From Alteromonas_E sp964230255 (lineage in GTDB: Bacteria > Pseudomonadota > Gammaproteobacteria > Enterobacterales > Alteromonadaceae): a DNA stretch of 42,005 nt. This document shows positions 1 to 8,164 of the stretch, one piece after another. A model generated the notes under the pieces. It saw nothing but the letters and a program-made list of their open reading frames with translations. It did no database searches and was not told the origin of the DNA. Location: assembly GCA_964230255.1 (NCBI GenBank), contig CAXRGW010000042.1:1-42005 (forward strand), given 5' to 3'. Position numbers and translations under genes: made by a program. How positions within the stretch are numbered: position 1 is the first letter of the stretch; the number at the start of each line of letters is the position of its first letter.

Positions 1-642
1 GTTAAGCAGCCATTGCCAATCCCCCGAAACACCAGCCAATTGAGCATTGATAAAAGACTCACTTGCCTGCGATATATAACCCACTTTAGCGCGACCAGCA
101 AAAGAGGCACCGTCTGCAACTAAATCGCTAGGGTCTTTACTGATAAACGCAACTACACCACCAATTGCATCACTCCCGTATAATGTTGATGCTGGTCCGC
201 GGATTACATCGACTTGTTTGATCAAATCAACATCAATGAAGTCGCGGCGTGCTGATAGGTTAGGACCAAAACTGAAGCCGTCTGCTACAGGGACACCGTC
301 AAGTAGAATCAGCACGCGATCGCCATTGATACCGCGAATATTGATATCAGATAAACCGTAACGGCCACTACCTTCAACCGATACACCAGGCTCATAGCGA
401 AGTAACTCTCGGATGTCACTTGCCGCGATTGCGTCAACGCGCTCGGCATCAATGCTCGTAATGTTTGCAGCTATTTCATTGATTTCTCGTTGTGAGCGAG
501 TAGCTGATACTACAACCGTTTCAAAGTCAATATCGGCCTCAGCGGCGTCTGCCGCGTATGCACTTGGCGCCAATGTAGCGGCGATTACCGCTAGGCCGGG
601 CAGTACTCGGCGAACAGATCCTGCAACGGGGGTCAACTTCAT
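1..642 (-). CDS. TonB-dependent outer-membrane receptor, N-terminal part (partial)
   Basis: This is the N-terminal ~214 residues of an outer-membrane receptor; the gene runs off the left edge. It starts at the ATG complementary to 640-642 (MKLTPVAGSV...), followed by a signal peptide ending near APSAYA and a TonB-box-like stretch ETVVVSAT. The plug domain follows, with typical motifs: EPGVSVEG, IRGINGDRVLILLDGVP, VIRGPASTLYGSDAIGG. Receptors of this family bind an iron compound outside the cell and import it with energy from TonB-ExbBD. The gene is divergent from a haem ABC-transporter operon and shares a Fur box with it, so haem or haemoprotein is the likely substrate (inference from context). 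The plug motifs resemble the haemoglobin/transferrin receptor family. The beta-barrel part that would define the substrate lies outside the window. Confidence 0.9.
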   Translation of the reverse strand, partial: MKLTPVAGSVRRVLPGLAVIAATLAPSAYAADAAEADIDFETVVVSATRSQREINEIAANITSIDAERVDAIAASDIRELLRYEPGVSVEGSGRYGLSDINIRGINGDRVLILLDGVPVADGFSFGPNLSARRDFIDVDLIKQVDVIRGPASTLYGSDAIGGVVAFISKDPSDLVADGASFAGRAKVGYISQASESFINAQLAGVSGDWQWLLN

Positions 643-685
643 TATTTTCTTCCTAATAAGATTACGTTAAAATTTGAGGTGACAA

Positions 686-712
686 TGCTAATGATAATAG
701 TTATCATTTGCA
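686..712. promoter_or_regulatory. Fur box between the TonB receptor and hmuTUV
   Basis: The core AATGATAATAGTTATCATT at 690-708 is a perfect palindrome of 8-bp arms around TAG and fits the Fur consensus of inverted GATAAT-type hexamers. Flanking TGC and GCA extend the near-symmetry to 27 bp. It lies between the divergent receptor and hmuT starts, so it probably represses both when iron is plentiful. A near copy lies at 8604-8630. Confidence 0.85.
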
Positions 713-734
713 ATAAATATTTTAGGAGGTCGGA

Positions 735-1556
735 GTGCGCCGTTTTTTCATTTTGTGTTTTGCGTGTTGTAGCTTGTCTGTTGGTGCTGAAAAGCTGGTG
801 TCTGCAGGAGGGAGCTTAACTGAAATTATATTTGCACTAGGTGCCGACGATCAGCTTGTCGGTGTTGATAGTAGTAGCGTTTATCCGTTGGCAGCTCAAG
901 AATTGCCAAACGTTGGATACTATCGCGCTTTAAATGTTGAAGGATTGTTGTCAGTTGAGCCTCAACGCTTGTTGTTGCTAAATGGCGCAGGCCCACAGGC
1001 AGTGTTGAATCAAGCTGAAAGCTTGGGACTTGATATTACGGTAATCAATAACCCTAAGTCTATTGAAGGCTTATACATAACGATCGAAGAAGTAGCGAAT
1101 GCAACACATAAAGTTGATCAAGGTGAACAGTTAATTTCTCAAATCCGCGGAGCGCTTCAATCAATCGATGAATTGTCTTCTGTAGCAGGAAAGAGCGCTG
1201 TTTTTTTAATGTCGGCAGGTGAGCGTGGTTTAGTGGCTGCCGGCGAAAATACTACTCCACAACTCATTTTTGACCAACTGGCTTTGGTTAATCCATTTTC
1301 GAGTTTGGAAGGATTCAAATCCGTTTCAGCTGAGGTATTAGCGAATGCCAAGCCAGACATTATACTACTCGCTAGTCACACCACCGGTGATACAAGTGTT
1401 GAAGACTTATGCGCAGATCCACAGCTTGCTATTTGGGCAAGCAAAAATGGTTGCCAATTGCACAAAGTAGACTCACTGCAGTTTTTGGGACTGACTCCAC
1501 GATTGCCGGCAGCGATTGAGCATACGCATAACCTTTTGGTAAATCATGCAAATTGA
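735..1556 (+). CDS. hmuT: Haem ABC transporter, periplasmic haem-binding protein HmuT
   Basis: This is a 273-residue periplasmic binding protein that carries haem from the outer-membrane receptor to the HmuUV permease. Residues 1-18 form a signal peptide (MRRFFILCFACCSLSVGA). The mature protein begins with the HmuT-type pattern LVSAGGSLTEIIFALGADDQ followed by VGVDSSSVYP. The GTG start at 735 is supported by an AGGAGG ribosome site at 724-729. The 3' end overlaps hmuU by 11 bases, indicating translational coupling. The Fur box at 686-712 is just upstream. The length matches the family, and the transporter genes downstream confirm the assignment. Transport of a different iron complex cannot be excluded from sequence alone. 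Confidence 0.9.
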   Translation: MRRFFILCFACCSLSVGAEKLVSAGGSLTEIIFALGADDQLVGVDSSSVYPLAAQELPNVGYYRALNVEGLLSVEPQRLLLLNGAGPQAVLNQAESLGLDITVINNPKSIEGLYITIEEVANATHKVDQGEQLISQIRGALQSIDELSSVAGKSAVFLMSAGERGLVAAGENTTPQLIFDQLALVNPFSSLEGFKSVSAEVLANAKPDIILLASHTTGDTSVEDLCADPQLAIWASKNGCQLHKVDSLQFLGLTPRLPAAIEHTHNLLVNHAN

Positions 1557-2577
1557 TATAGCACAATGGCGTGCAATTCATAATCAACGCCAGCGTTTCA
1601 TTTATGGCTGGTTGGCTGCGCTGCTTGCAACAGCACTTGTGTTGTCTTTAACTCAAGGGGCAATTCACATTAATGTGTTTGACTCCCTAAGTGAATTACA
1701 TCAAAGAGTCATTTCGGAGATTCGCGCTCCACGAGCTCTAATGACTATGGCCACAGGGGCTGGTCTCGCCATTTGTGGCCTAGTGTTGCAAGCGATGTGC
1801 AGAAACCCGCTGGCTGATCCCGGCTTGGTAGGCGTTGCTCAGGGAGCTGCGTTATTTGCGTCGCTGGCTATTCTACTGTCTGGATTTATAGTCATTAGTC
1901 CATTGGAGTCATTGTTTTTCGTACCAACAATGGCATTTATTGGCGCAGCAATTGCGCTGTTCTTGTTACTGGTTATCGCGGGTTACCGTGAAACAATGAA
2001 TACATTGGTATTGATCCTAACGGGTGTAGCCATTAATGCTGGTGCAGCAACATTACTAGGGCTCATCACTTTTATCGCCGATGACAATACGCTGCGCTTG
2101 ATTACATTTTGGCAAATGGGCAGTTACAGTGGGATTGATTGGCCAAAAGCGTTTTTGGCGACTGCGATTGTCGCTGTAGCAATAGGGATTTTCTGGCGTC
2201 AGGCGAATGCCATTATGTTATTACAAATCGGTGAAAAACACGCTGAATATCAAGGCGTAGATGTGACTAGGTTAAAACAAACATTGTTAATCACAGTTGC
2301 CATTGTTACTGCGGTGAGTGTCTGCTTTACCGGAATTGTTGGATTTGTCGGACTAGTAGTTCCGCATATATGCCGAATGTTGGCCGGTACTCAATTACGT
2401 ATTTTACTTCCAACCGTAGTACTTGTTGGGGCAGCGCTTGTGACCTTCGCTGACGTAGCTGCGCGAATTGTCATTATACCTGCTGAACTGCCGATAGGTC
2501 TGCTTACCTCAGCCTTAGGTGTGCCATTCTTCCTGTGGTTAATTTTGCGAGAGAAAAGGAAATTTAGCCGTGATTGA
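1546..2577 (+). CDS. hmuU: Haem ABC transporter permease HmuU
   Basis: This 343-residue inner-membrane permease belongs to the FecCD/BtuC family and has about nine to ten hydrophobic segments. Family motifs are visible: RAPRALMTMATGAGLAICGL near the N-terminus, CRNPLADPGLVGVAQGAALFA, and FVGLVVPHICRMLAG near residue 270, the region that contacts the ATPase. It forms the channel through which haem passes to the cytoplasm. The ATG at 1546 lies inside the end of hmuT, and its own end overlaps hmuV by 8 bases. Such nested overlaps suggest balanced synthesis of the transporter subunits. The family is clear; the haem specificity rests on its neighbours hmuT and hugZ. Confidence 0.9.
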   Translation: MQIDIAQWRAIHNQRQRFIYGWLAALLATALVLSLTQGAIHINVFDSLSELHQRVISEIRAPRALMTMATGAGLAICGLVLQAMCRNPLADPGLVGVAQGAALFASLAILLSGFIVISPLESLFFVPTMAFIGAAIALFLLLVIAGYRETMNTLVLILTGVAINAGAATLLGLITFIADDNTLRLITFWQMGSYSGIDWPKAFLATAIVAVAIGIFWRQANAIMLLQIGEKHAEYQGVDVTRLKQTLLITVAIVTAVSVCFTGIVGFVGLVVPHICRMLAGTQLRILLPTVVLVGAALVTFADVAARIVIIPAELPIGLLTSALGVPFFLWLILREKRKFSRD

Positions 2578-3340
2578 ATGTCGAAACATATGTTTCAGTA
2601 TTGGTAGTTCGACCTTACTACACGATATCTCTTGGTCTTTTTCACCAAGAAAAATCACTGCCATATTGGGTGCAAATGGCGCTGGTAAATCAACGTTTAT
2701 GCGAACACTTCTCGGTGGGTTGAAGCCTAATAGCGGTAGTGTTGAATATCAAGGGAAATCCTTGCGTCAGTGGTCTTTACAAGAATTGGCATTAAGTCGC
2801 GCTTACATGGCCCAGTCGGGTATTGTCCGGCTTGGCATTAGCGTTTTAGATTACCTTTTGTTGGCGCGTGTACATCGTCGGGAAGATCAAGCCATAGCCG
2901 ATCGCTATGTTCAAGATGTCATTCAAACACTTGTATTAGACTCTTTAGTATTTAAAAACATCGATGAGCTATCCGGTGGTGAGTATCAACGTGTTGAGTT
3001 AGCTAGAGCATGGAGTCAGCTGGTAGATGAAAACCAGCTGCAAAACAAGCTTCTTTTGCTTGACGAACCGGCTTCTGCACTTGACATCAATCAGAGTCAA
3101 AAGCTCTACCATTATCTCAAGCATTTTGTAGCAGCAGGTGGCTCAGTTGTGGTGGTAGAACACGATCTAAATATGGCTGCAAAATTTTGCGATGAAATCA
3201 TTTTACTCCGTGACGGCGAATGCCTTGCTGCTGGTGACAAGCATGGCGTTTTTACGGAAGCGAATATCAATAGTTGTTTTAACGTTTCAGGGCATCTAGT
3301 ACGCGACGAAAATCGCAACACGGTGTCATTTAGTTTATGA
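2570..3340 (+). CDS. hmuV: Haem ABC transporter ATP-binding protein HmuV
   Basis: This 256-residue ATPase subunit powers haem import. It has Walker A GANGAGKST, the ABC signature LSGGEYQRVELARA, Walker B LLLLDEPASALD and the switch histidine in VVVVEHDLNMA. Domain order and length are normal for HmuV/FecE proteins. Translation starts at a GTG inside the end of hmuU. The gene is the third cistron of the Fur-controlled haem operon, and hugZ follows after 7 bases. Confidence 0.92.
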   Translation: MIECRNICFSIGSSTLLHDISWSFSPRKITAILGANGAGKSTFMRTLLGGLKPNSGSVEYQGKSLRQWSLQELALSRAYMAQSGIVRLGISVLDYLLLARVHRREDQAIADRYVQDVIQTLVLDSLVFKNIDELSGGEYQRVELARAWSQLVDENQLQNKLLLLDEPASALDINQSQKLYHYLKHFVAAGGSVVVVEHDLNMAAKFCDEIILLRDGECLAAGDKHGVFTEANINSCFNVSGHLVRDENRNTVSFSL

Positions 3341-3347
3341 GGGAAAT

Positions 3348-4085
3348 ATGTCTGAAAAAGTTGATTTAGCCATCCGTGACGCGCGTTTACTAATGCGCAT
3401 ACAACACAGTGGAATACTTTCTACGCTGAGTGTCTCGGTAGCGGGCTACCCATTTGGTTCGGTCACTCCTTTTATGATGTTGGGGAATGGTAATTTAGTG
3501 ATCTATGCGTCAGACATTGCTCAGCATGCGCGCAACATGAAAGCCGACCCTAAGGTCAGTATTTGTATCAATGACGGCGGTGCCGATGATTCACAAGCGT
3601 CAGCGCGTGTGACCGTATTGGGGCTTGCCGAAGCTGATACTGTGAGTGATGGTGACATTGAGCGTTACTATCGATTGTTTCCGCAAGCGCGTGCCTACAT
3701 AAAGGCTCATGATTTCAGGTTTTATACAATCAAGACTACCCGTGTTCGCTACATCGGTGGTTTTGGTGAAATTTATTGGTTTGCTGAAGATACGTGGCGC
3801 AATAGTTTTGTTGATATGAGTGATAGCGAGCCGGGCTCAATTGACCATATGCATGATGATCACATGGATGCTATCCGAGCAATCTACGCTGATATCAGCG
3901 GCAAACAAGGAACAGCAGAACTCAAAATGCTGAGCATATTACAGGAAGGTTTTCATCTATCAAATGGTAAGAAAACTCTATTTGTCCCTTATGAAGAAGA
4001 GCTAAAGCAGCCCAGCGAGCTTAGATATGCAATGGTAGCATTAACCCAAAAAGCACGTGCTCAACAAGATGAAACTGTGGCTTAA
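3348..4085 (+). CDS. hugZ: HugZ/HutZ-type haem utilisation protein (haem-degrading candidate)
   Basis: This 245-residue cytoplasmic protein has the split-barrel pyridoxamine-phosphate-oxidase-like fold typical of HugZ/HutZ. Visible features are the N-terminal ARLLMRIQHSGILSTLS, then FGSVTPFMM, ASDIAQHARNMKADPKVSICI and TRVRYIGGFGEIYW. A C-terminal helical region with DHMHDDHMDAI resembles the DUF2470 segment, which is rich in histidines. In relatives such as Campylobacter and Helicobacter HugZ the protein binds haem and opens the porphyrin ring to free iron. Its position directly after hmuTUV supports that role here. A start at 3348 is preceded by GAGGGAAAT. The precise haem ligand cannot be assigned by eye. 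Confidence 0.85.
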   Translation: MSEKVDLAIRDARLLMRIQHSGILSTLSVSVAGYPFGSVTPFMMLGNGNLVIYASDIAQHARNMKADPKVSICINDGGADDSQASARVTVLGLAEADTVSDGDIERYYRLFPQARAYIKAHDFRFYTIKTTRVRYIGGFGEIYWFAEDTWRNSFVDMSDSEPGSIDHMHDDHMDAIRAIYADISGKQGTAELKMLSILQEGFHLSNGKKTLFVPYEEELKQPSELRYAMVALTQKARAQQDETVA

Positions 4086-4098
4086 GAAGGAGGTGTTC

Positions 4099-5295
4099 AT
4101 GTTAAAAAAGCGTGTAGGGATTATTACATGGGTAGCGTGTGTTATCGGTATTGCAAATTTTAGTTTCATCGGTGCAGCCGCAGCATACTCTAATGAAGTC
4201 AGCGAAGAGTGCACCGATGAAAGGCGTTATACCTTTAGTTGGAGTAAGCTCGATGCATGCGGGATGAAACCGCGAGGGGGAACGTCCAAAGGGGCAGAGA
4301 TAGAGCTAGACCCAAAACCTAACCCCGGCTGGATTGCACTCCAAGATCCTGAGCTATCCGAGTTTGAAAGAGACCGGCAGGCAATTCTTGCGATGGCTGG
4401 GCCATACCGGGTGAGCTTTGATTTTTTAGAAACTATGGGATTTACAGCCGAGTACTCGCCATCTCAACCCTACCAGTCGTGGGGAACAGAATACGTTTAT
4501 GTAGTAGAAGACAGTGGCGACTTTATCAGTTTGCAACACATTATGGTGATGGTTTTTGAACAACCTCAAGGTGAGTTGAGTGAACCAATGGTAATGAAAC
4601 ACTGGCGGCAAGACTGGCAGTTTGAGCAGACGGATTTGTTTGAGTATCGGGGGCACCATATTTGGCAAAAGCAATCTTATTCTGAAGATCAAATGCGCGG
4701 AAAGTGGACACAATCAGTCTATCAGGTCGACGACTCACCGCGTTATCAAGCGTTTGGCAAATGGCAACACAACGCTAATTACTCACAATGGACAAGTAGC
4801 TTAACTGCGCGGCCGTTACCACGCAGGGAGCGTAGTATTCGCGACGATTATCATGTACTGGAGGGAACTAATAGTCACATCGTTTTACCATCTGGTTGGG
4901 TCCAAGAAGAACATAACAACAAGCTGGTATTAACTGATAATCATCAGCCTCATGCTTTAACGCCATATTTAGCAAGGGAAGTCGGTATTGCACGCTATGA
5001 GCGGATAATAAAGCACGACTTCGGTCCGGGCATAGAGTATTGGCAGAATACCAGCAAATATTGGCATGATGTTAGGTCAGTTTGGCAACAACTTATGATG
5101 CAACATGAGGCTATTAAAATACACAAACAAGTGGATAGTGAGTGGATGTTTATGCCTTTCTTCCAGCGAGCCGCTGATGTAGAAACAAGTGAGTCTTATG
5201 ATTCACAAGACGAGCAGGGCAAAATTGCTGAACTGATTGAGCGTTTTATTCAAGTCTGTAATGTCAAACAAGACACTATTTCGTGTGATGAATAA
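4099..5295 (+). CDS. DUF6607-like exported protein of the haem operon
   Basis: This 398-residue protein is predicted to be exported. I chose the ATG at 4099 over an in-frame ATG at 4057 because it has a strong AAGGAGG site at 4087-4093 and begins directly with a signal peptide (MLKKRVGIITWVACVIGIAN..., cleavage near GAAAA). The middle carries the pattern I associate with the DUF6607 family: DRQAILAMAGPYRVSFDF, EYVYVVEDSGDFISLQHI, VMKHWRQDWQFE and REVGIARYERI. The biochemical function of the family is not known to me. The gene is the last cistron of the Fur-controlled haem operon and is convergent with sodX, so a role linked to haem or iron limitation in the envelope is a reasonable inference only. 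Confidence 0.75.
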   Translation: MLKKRVGIITWVACVIGIANFSFIGAAAAYSNEVSEECTDERRYTFSWSKLDACGMKPRGGTSKGAEIELDPKPNPGWIALQDPELSEFERDRQAILAMAGPYRVSFDFLETMGFTAEYSPSQPYQSWGTEYVYVVEDSGDFISLQHIMVMVFEQPQGELSEPMVMKHWRQDWQFEQTDLFEYRGHHIWQKQSYSEDQMRGKWTQSVYQVDDSPRYQAFGKWQHNANYSQWTSSLTARPLPRRERSIRDDYHVLEGTNSHIVLPSGWVQEEHNNKLVLTDNHQPHALTPYLAREVGIARYERIIKHDFGPGIEYWQNTSKYWHDVRSVWQQLMMQHEAIKIHKQVDSEWMFMPFFQRAADVETSESYDSQDEQGKIAELIERFIQVCNVKQDTISCDE

Positions 5296-5304
5296 AAGCG
5301 TGTA

Positions 5305-5604
5305 TTAATAGTGAGCGGGGAAGTGAAGTATCACTTTCCCCAGAACCCAGTCACGGTGAACTACACCGATAGCTTCTGTCGGTGTACTTTGCGGATCAGT
5401 ACCTTTTACTTTCACATCGCCACTGGGTAGAACTTCAATAATTTTCTTGACGATAGTCTGATAGTAGGGATGTTTTATTACGATGTTTTGGTCTTTTCGC
5501 AATGCCTGAAAAGGCAAGCGCATGCAAACCACGATATCATCCTCAAAGTACTCGGGCATCATACTGCGCCCTTGTACTTTGAAAAGCTTTATGCCGATAG
5601 CCAT
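5305..5604 (-). CDS. sodX: Nickel-type superoxide dismutase maturation protease SodX
   Basis: This 99-residue protein belongs to the S24/S26-like signal-peptidase group. Known SodX enzymes remove the SodN propeptide so that the N-terminal His can bind nickel. The serine in VQGRSMMPEYFEDD (Ser14) and the lysine in TIVKKIIEV (Lys53 or Lys54) form the expected Ser-Lys dyad. The C-terminal part GDVKVKGTDP...GVVHRDWVLGKV is typical. Its start overlaps the sodN stop by one base (TAATG-type junction), so translation is coupled. It is the last gene of the minus-strand operon and is convergent with the DUF6607 gene. Confidence 0.9.
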   Translation of the reverse strand: MAIGIKLFKVQGRSMMPEYFEDDIVVCMRLPFQALRKDQNIVIKHPYYQTIVKKIIEVLPSGDVKVKGTDPQSTPTEAIGVVHRDWVLGKVILHFPAHY

Positions 5605-6104
5605 TAATCTAGCTTAGGATAAACAACTTGTTCAGCCGGTGGATAAGGGCACGTTGCAGTGAACGTTTCAACGCCTTTAGTTAACCAAAACGCTATGGCA
5701 AATTGATTAACTAACACTAACAATTCTTCAGCTGGTTGGCGGCTTATGTGCTGTTTACAGGCGGACGCTTTTAGCATAATGCTATGCACTAAGTGGTGCA
5801 CATCAGGCACTTGTTCGAACTGCGGAGCTTTAAAGTAATCGCCCCATATAATGCGAACCTCTTCTTTAACTTTTGCTGCATGTATCTCTTTTTCACGAAC
5901 AAGTCGTGATAATTGCGCATGATCGGCAAAAGTCAGCGTTTCCTTGGTTTCCATTTCGGCAATAATATCAAGGAAACGCAGAATACTGAGTGCTGCGATT
6001 TGCGCAGTTGCCGGGTCATAGATCTTACATGGAATATCACAATGAGCCTCAGCGACATTTAAATTGAAGTTTTTGGTGAGAAACTGATTGAAAGTATTTT
6101 TCAT
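5604..6104 (-). CDS. sodN: Nickel superoxide dismutase SodN (precursor)
   Basis: This 166-residue precursor converts superoxide to oxygen and peroxide using nickel. Residues 1-20 form a propeptide. Cleavage before His21 would expose the nickel hook HCDIPC followed by KIYDP; the ligands expected from the family are His1, Cys2 and Cys6 of the mature chain, with Asp3 and Tyr9 conserved. The remainder is the helical bundle (LSILRFLDIIAEM..., HHLVHSIMLKASACKQH...). Position 7 of the hook is Lys where Gly is common in actinobacterial and cyanobacterial enzymes; it is not a metal ligand. The protease SodX overlaps its end. The gene occupies the place that Mn-dependent sodA has in the Pseudomonas fagA-fumC-orfX-sodA operon. 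Confidence 0.95.
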   Translation of the reverse strand: MKNTFNQFLTKNFNLNVAEAHCDIPCKIYDPATAQIAALSILRFLDIIAEMETKETLTFADHAQLSRLVREKEIHAAKVKEEVRIIWGDYFKAPQFEQVPDVHHLVHSIMLKASACKQHISRQPAEELLVLVNQFAIAFWLTKGVETFTATCPYPPAEQVVYPKLD

Positions 6105-6117
6105 ATCCCTGCCTCGA

Positions 6118-6306
6118 TTATTTAGCTTGTCGAAAAAAACGTTTGAGAACGGTATAGGCTATAACGCCTGCTGTACCCGCCGAAGATAAATAAAACATTA
6201 CGTGTAAGAATTCGCTCATCCAATGTGAATGATCATGACCGGGGTGCGCCAAAGCAGGCATTGAGAGTAACAAAACTAATATTATCGCTAGTTTTTTTAA
6301 ATGCAT
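6118..6306 (-). CDS. Small His-rich membrane protein upstream of sodN
   Basis: This 62-residue protein has an N-terminal signal sequence (MHLKKLAIILVLLLSMPALA). It is followed directly by HPGHDHSHW, then one transmembrane helix (FLHVMFYLSSAGTAGVIAYTVL) and a basic tail KRFFRQAK. If the signal is cleaved, the mature protein would start with a cluster of four histidines facing the periplasm, anchored in the inner membrane. HPGHDH-type N-termini occur in nickel/cobalt-related membrane proteins such as HupE, so nickel supply to Ni-SOD is plausible. That is an inference from the motif and from its place 13 bases before sodN. I do not recognise a named family. Confidence 0.7.
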   Translation of the reverse strand: MHLKKLAIILVLLLSMPALAHPGHDHSHWMSEFLHVMFYLSSAGTAGVIAYTVLKRFFRQAK

Positions 6307-6317
6307 TGTTGTTCCTG

Positions 6318-6761
6318 TTAGTTGAGTTTTTGATTGTGTTGGATAACTTGAAATGGCTGTACTCTATTGCTTGCTACTTTATATGGAGCGGACCGCTCCT
6401 TCTGAAACTGTAAAAGCGCGCAATAAGCCATGTTCTTGCCGTGCAGTGCCGCACAATAAGTGGATGAGTCTTCTGTGTAGTCAATTAACAACTGATCGAT
6501 TGTTTGCATCGGGGCTCTGAGCGTTTCCTCGCACAGTTCGTATTCCTCTGCACGTCGATAAACCTCAGCCAAGTTATGACATGCTGCAATTAAAGCGGCG
6601 ATCGCACCGGATTTATTCCTACTAGTATTGATTAATCGCTGCGCTCGATAGGCTGCTTCGTTGTAATGGCTGATTGCAGTCAACGTTTGATATTTGTTGA
6701 AGCAATCATTGCCAGCACGCATGTGCTTTTTCCAAGCACCAAATTCTATATCTGTAACCAT
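6318..6761 (-). CDS. OrfX-like helical protein of the fumC operon
   Basis: This 147-residue protein is predicted to be mostly alpha-helical, with TPR-like character (AISHYNEAAYRAQRLI, AACHNLAEVYRRAEEYELCEETL). In Pseudomonas aeruginosa an unnamed orfX of similar size sits between fumC1 and sodA in the Fur-regulated fagA operon; size and position here match. The ATG lies one base after the fumC stop and its AAGGAG site overlaps the fumC end, so the two are co-translated. No catalytic motif is visible and the function is unknown. Confidence 0.75.
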   Translation of the reverse strand: MVTDIEFGAWKKHMRAGNDCFNKYQTLTAISHYNEAAYRAQRLINTSRNKSGAIAALIAACHNLAEVYRRAEEYELCEETLRAPMQTIDQLLIDYTEDSSTYCAALHGKNMAYCALLQFQKERSAPYKVASNRVQPFQVIQHNQKLN

Positions 6762-6762
6762 A

Positions 6763-8145
6763 CTAAGCTCCTTGTGTGAGTTTTAGAGGGTTTAATGCTT
6801 CTTCAAGTTTTTGACGTGATAACTCAGTCATTCGCTCTGCTACATCAATTATTGGTTCACCACTTTTATAAGCAGTTTTCGCTATCTCTGCTGCGCGGCT
6901 ATAACCGATTATTGGATTGAGGGCGGTCACTAAAATAGGGTTACGATGGAGCGCTGCGTCAATATTCGTTTGATTAACGGTAAAACCATCGATTGCTGAT
7001 TTTCTGAGGGTAACTAGGGCATTACTCATCAACTCAATGCTACTTAACAAGTTATCAGCAATAACCGGTAGCATTACGTTAAGTTCAAAATTACCCGATT
7101 GACCCGCAACGGTAATTGTCGTGTCATTACCTATGACTTGCGCACATACCATAGCTGTTGCTTCAGGTATTACCGGGTTAACTTTGCCTGGCATGATTGA
7201 AGAACCCGGTTGCAGTTCGGGTAATTGAATCTCTCCCAGACCGGCAAGGGGGCCTGAGTTCATCCAACGCAGGTCGTTACTTATTTTCATGACTGTTACA
7301 GCTAGGGTTTTCAAAACACCTGAAACGGCAACCGCTGTGTCTTGTGAGCTTTGCAATGCAAAATGATTTGCCGCTGGGTGGAAAGGAACAGCGAACGTAG
7401 ATGTTAATTCAGAACACACTAACGCAGCAAAATCAGCGTGACCGTTAACACCGGTGCCGACCGCAGTCCCGCCGATGGCTAGTTCCGATATTCTGGGCAG
7501 GCAGTGCTCTATAGCTCGAACCGATGCGCTTAACTGCGCAATCCATCCATTGAGACTTTGATCCATTCGAACGGGCATGGCATCCATTAAGTGTGTGCGG
7601 CCAGTCTTAGTGACAGATTTAAGTTCATCAGCACGTGTTTTGATTGATGCTATTACTTCTTGCAAAGCAGGCAGTAGCTGCCCACGTAAAGCTAACGTGG
7701 CACTCAGGTGAATAGCAGTAGGGATGACATCATTACTACTTTGACCTAAATTGACATGGTCATTCGGATGAATACTAGCGATCTGTTCAGAATTCTTATT
7801 CGCCAGATTTGCAATCACCTCATTAGCGTTCATATTAGAACTTGTGCCCGAACCTGTTTGGAATACATCAACTGGGAAATGAGCTAACAAAGACTGATCG
7901 TTTAGTAGTTGTTCTGCCGCATTAACAATTGGTCTATGTTCGCTAGGCGTTAGCCGATCTAATTTAAAATTGGCATTTGCTGTGGCTATTTTCAGTGTAA
8001 TTAATGCGCGAATAAATTGTTCAGGAAGCGGTCGGTTGCTGATCTTAAAATTGTTAATCGCTCGTTGTGTTTGTGCCCCGTAGTTTGCCTCAATCGGGAT
8101 TTTTACGTCGCCCATGCTATCGGATTCAATACGATGTGTAGTCAT
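6763..8145 (-). CDS. fumC: Fumarate hydratase class II (iron-independent fumarase)
   Basis: This 460-residue cytoplasmic TCA-cycle enzyme interconverts fumarate and malate. Start MTTHRIESDSMGDVKIP at 8145 is preceded by AAGGA; a longer in-frame extension to 8322 has no family similarity and overlaps the upstream gene, so I rejected it. Family motifs are GAQTQRAINNF, GSGTSSNMNANEV, SSNDVIPTA, TGRTHLMDAMP and the signature GSSIMPGKVNP. Class II fumarase has no Fe-S cluster, which explains its presence in a Fur-controlled operon: it replaces iron-dependent fumarase under iron starvation or oxidative stress. Confidence 0.95.
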   Translation of the reverse strand: MTTHRIESDSMGDVKIPIEANYGAQTQRAINNFKISNRPLPEQFIRALITLKIATANANFKLDRLTPSEHRPIVNAAEQLLNDQSLLAHFPVDVFQTGSGTSSNMNANEVIANLANKNSEQIASIHPNDHVNLGQSSNDVIPTAIHLSATLALRGQLLPALQEVIASIKTRADELKSVTKTGRTHLMDAMPVRMDQSLNGWIAQLSASVRAIEHCLPRISELAIGGTAVGTGVNGHADFAALVCSELTSTFAVPFHPAANHFALQSSQDTAVAVSGVLKTLAVTVMKISNDLRWMNSGPLAGLGEIQLPELQPGSSIMPGKVNPVIPEATAMVCAQVIGNDTTITVAGQSGNFELNVMLPVIADNLLSSIELMSNALVTLRKSAIDGFTVNQTNIDAALHRNPILVTALNPIIGYSRAAEIAKTAYKSGEPIIDVAERMTELSRQKLEEALNPLKLTQGA

Positions 8146-8164
8146 AGTTTTCCTTAGTTTCGAT

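Noticed and set aside
4057..4098. Upstream ATG for the DUF6607-like protein
   Set aside because: It lies inside hugZ without a ribosome site and would bury the signal peptide; ATG 4099 has AAGGAGG.
5317..5341. Inverted repeat GGGGAAGTGA/TCACTTTCCCC as terminator of the convergent sodX and DUF6607 genes
   Set aside because: It lies within the sodX coding region, has an imperfect stem and no T run; it could still matter for the plus-strand transcript but the support is weak.
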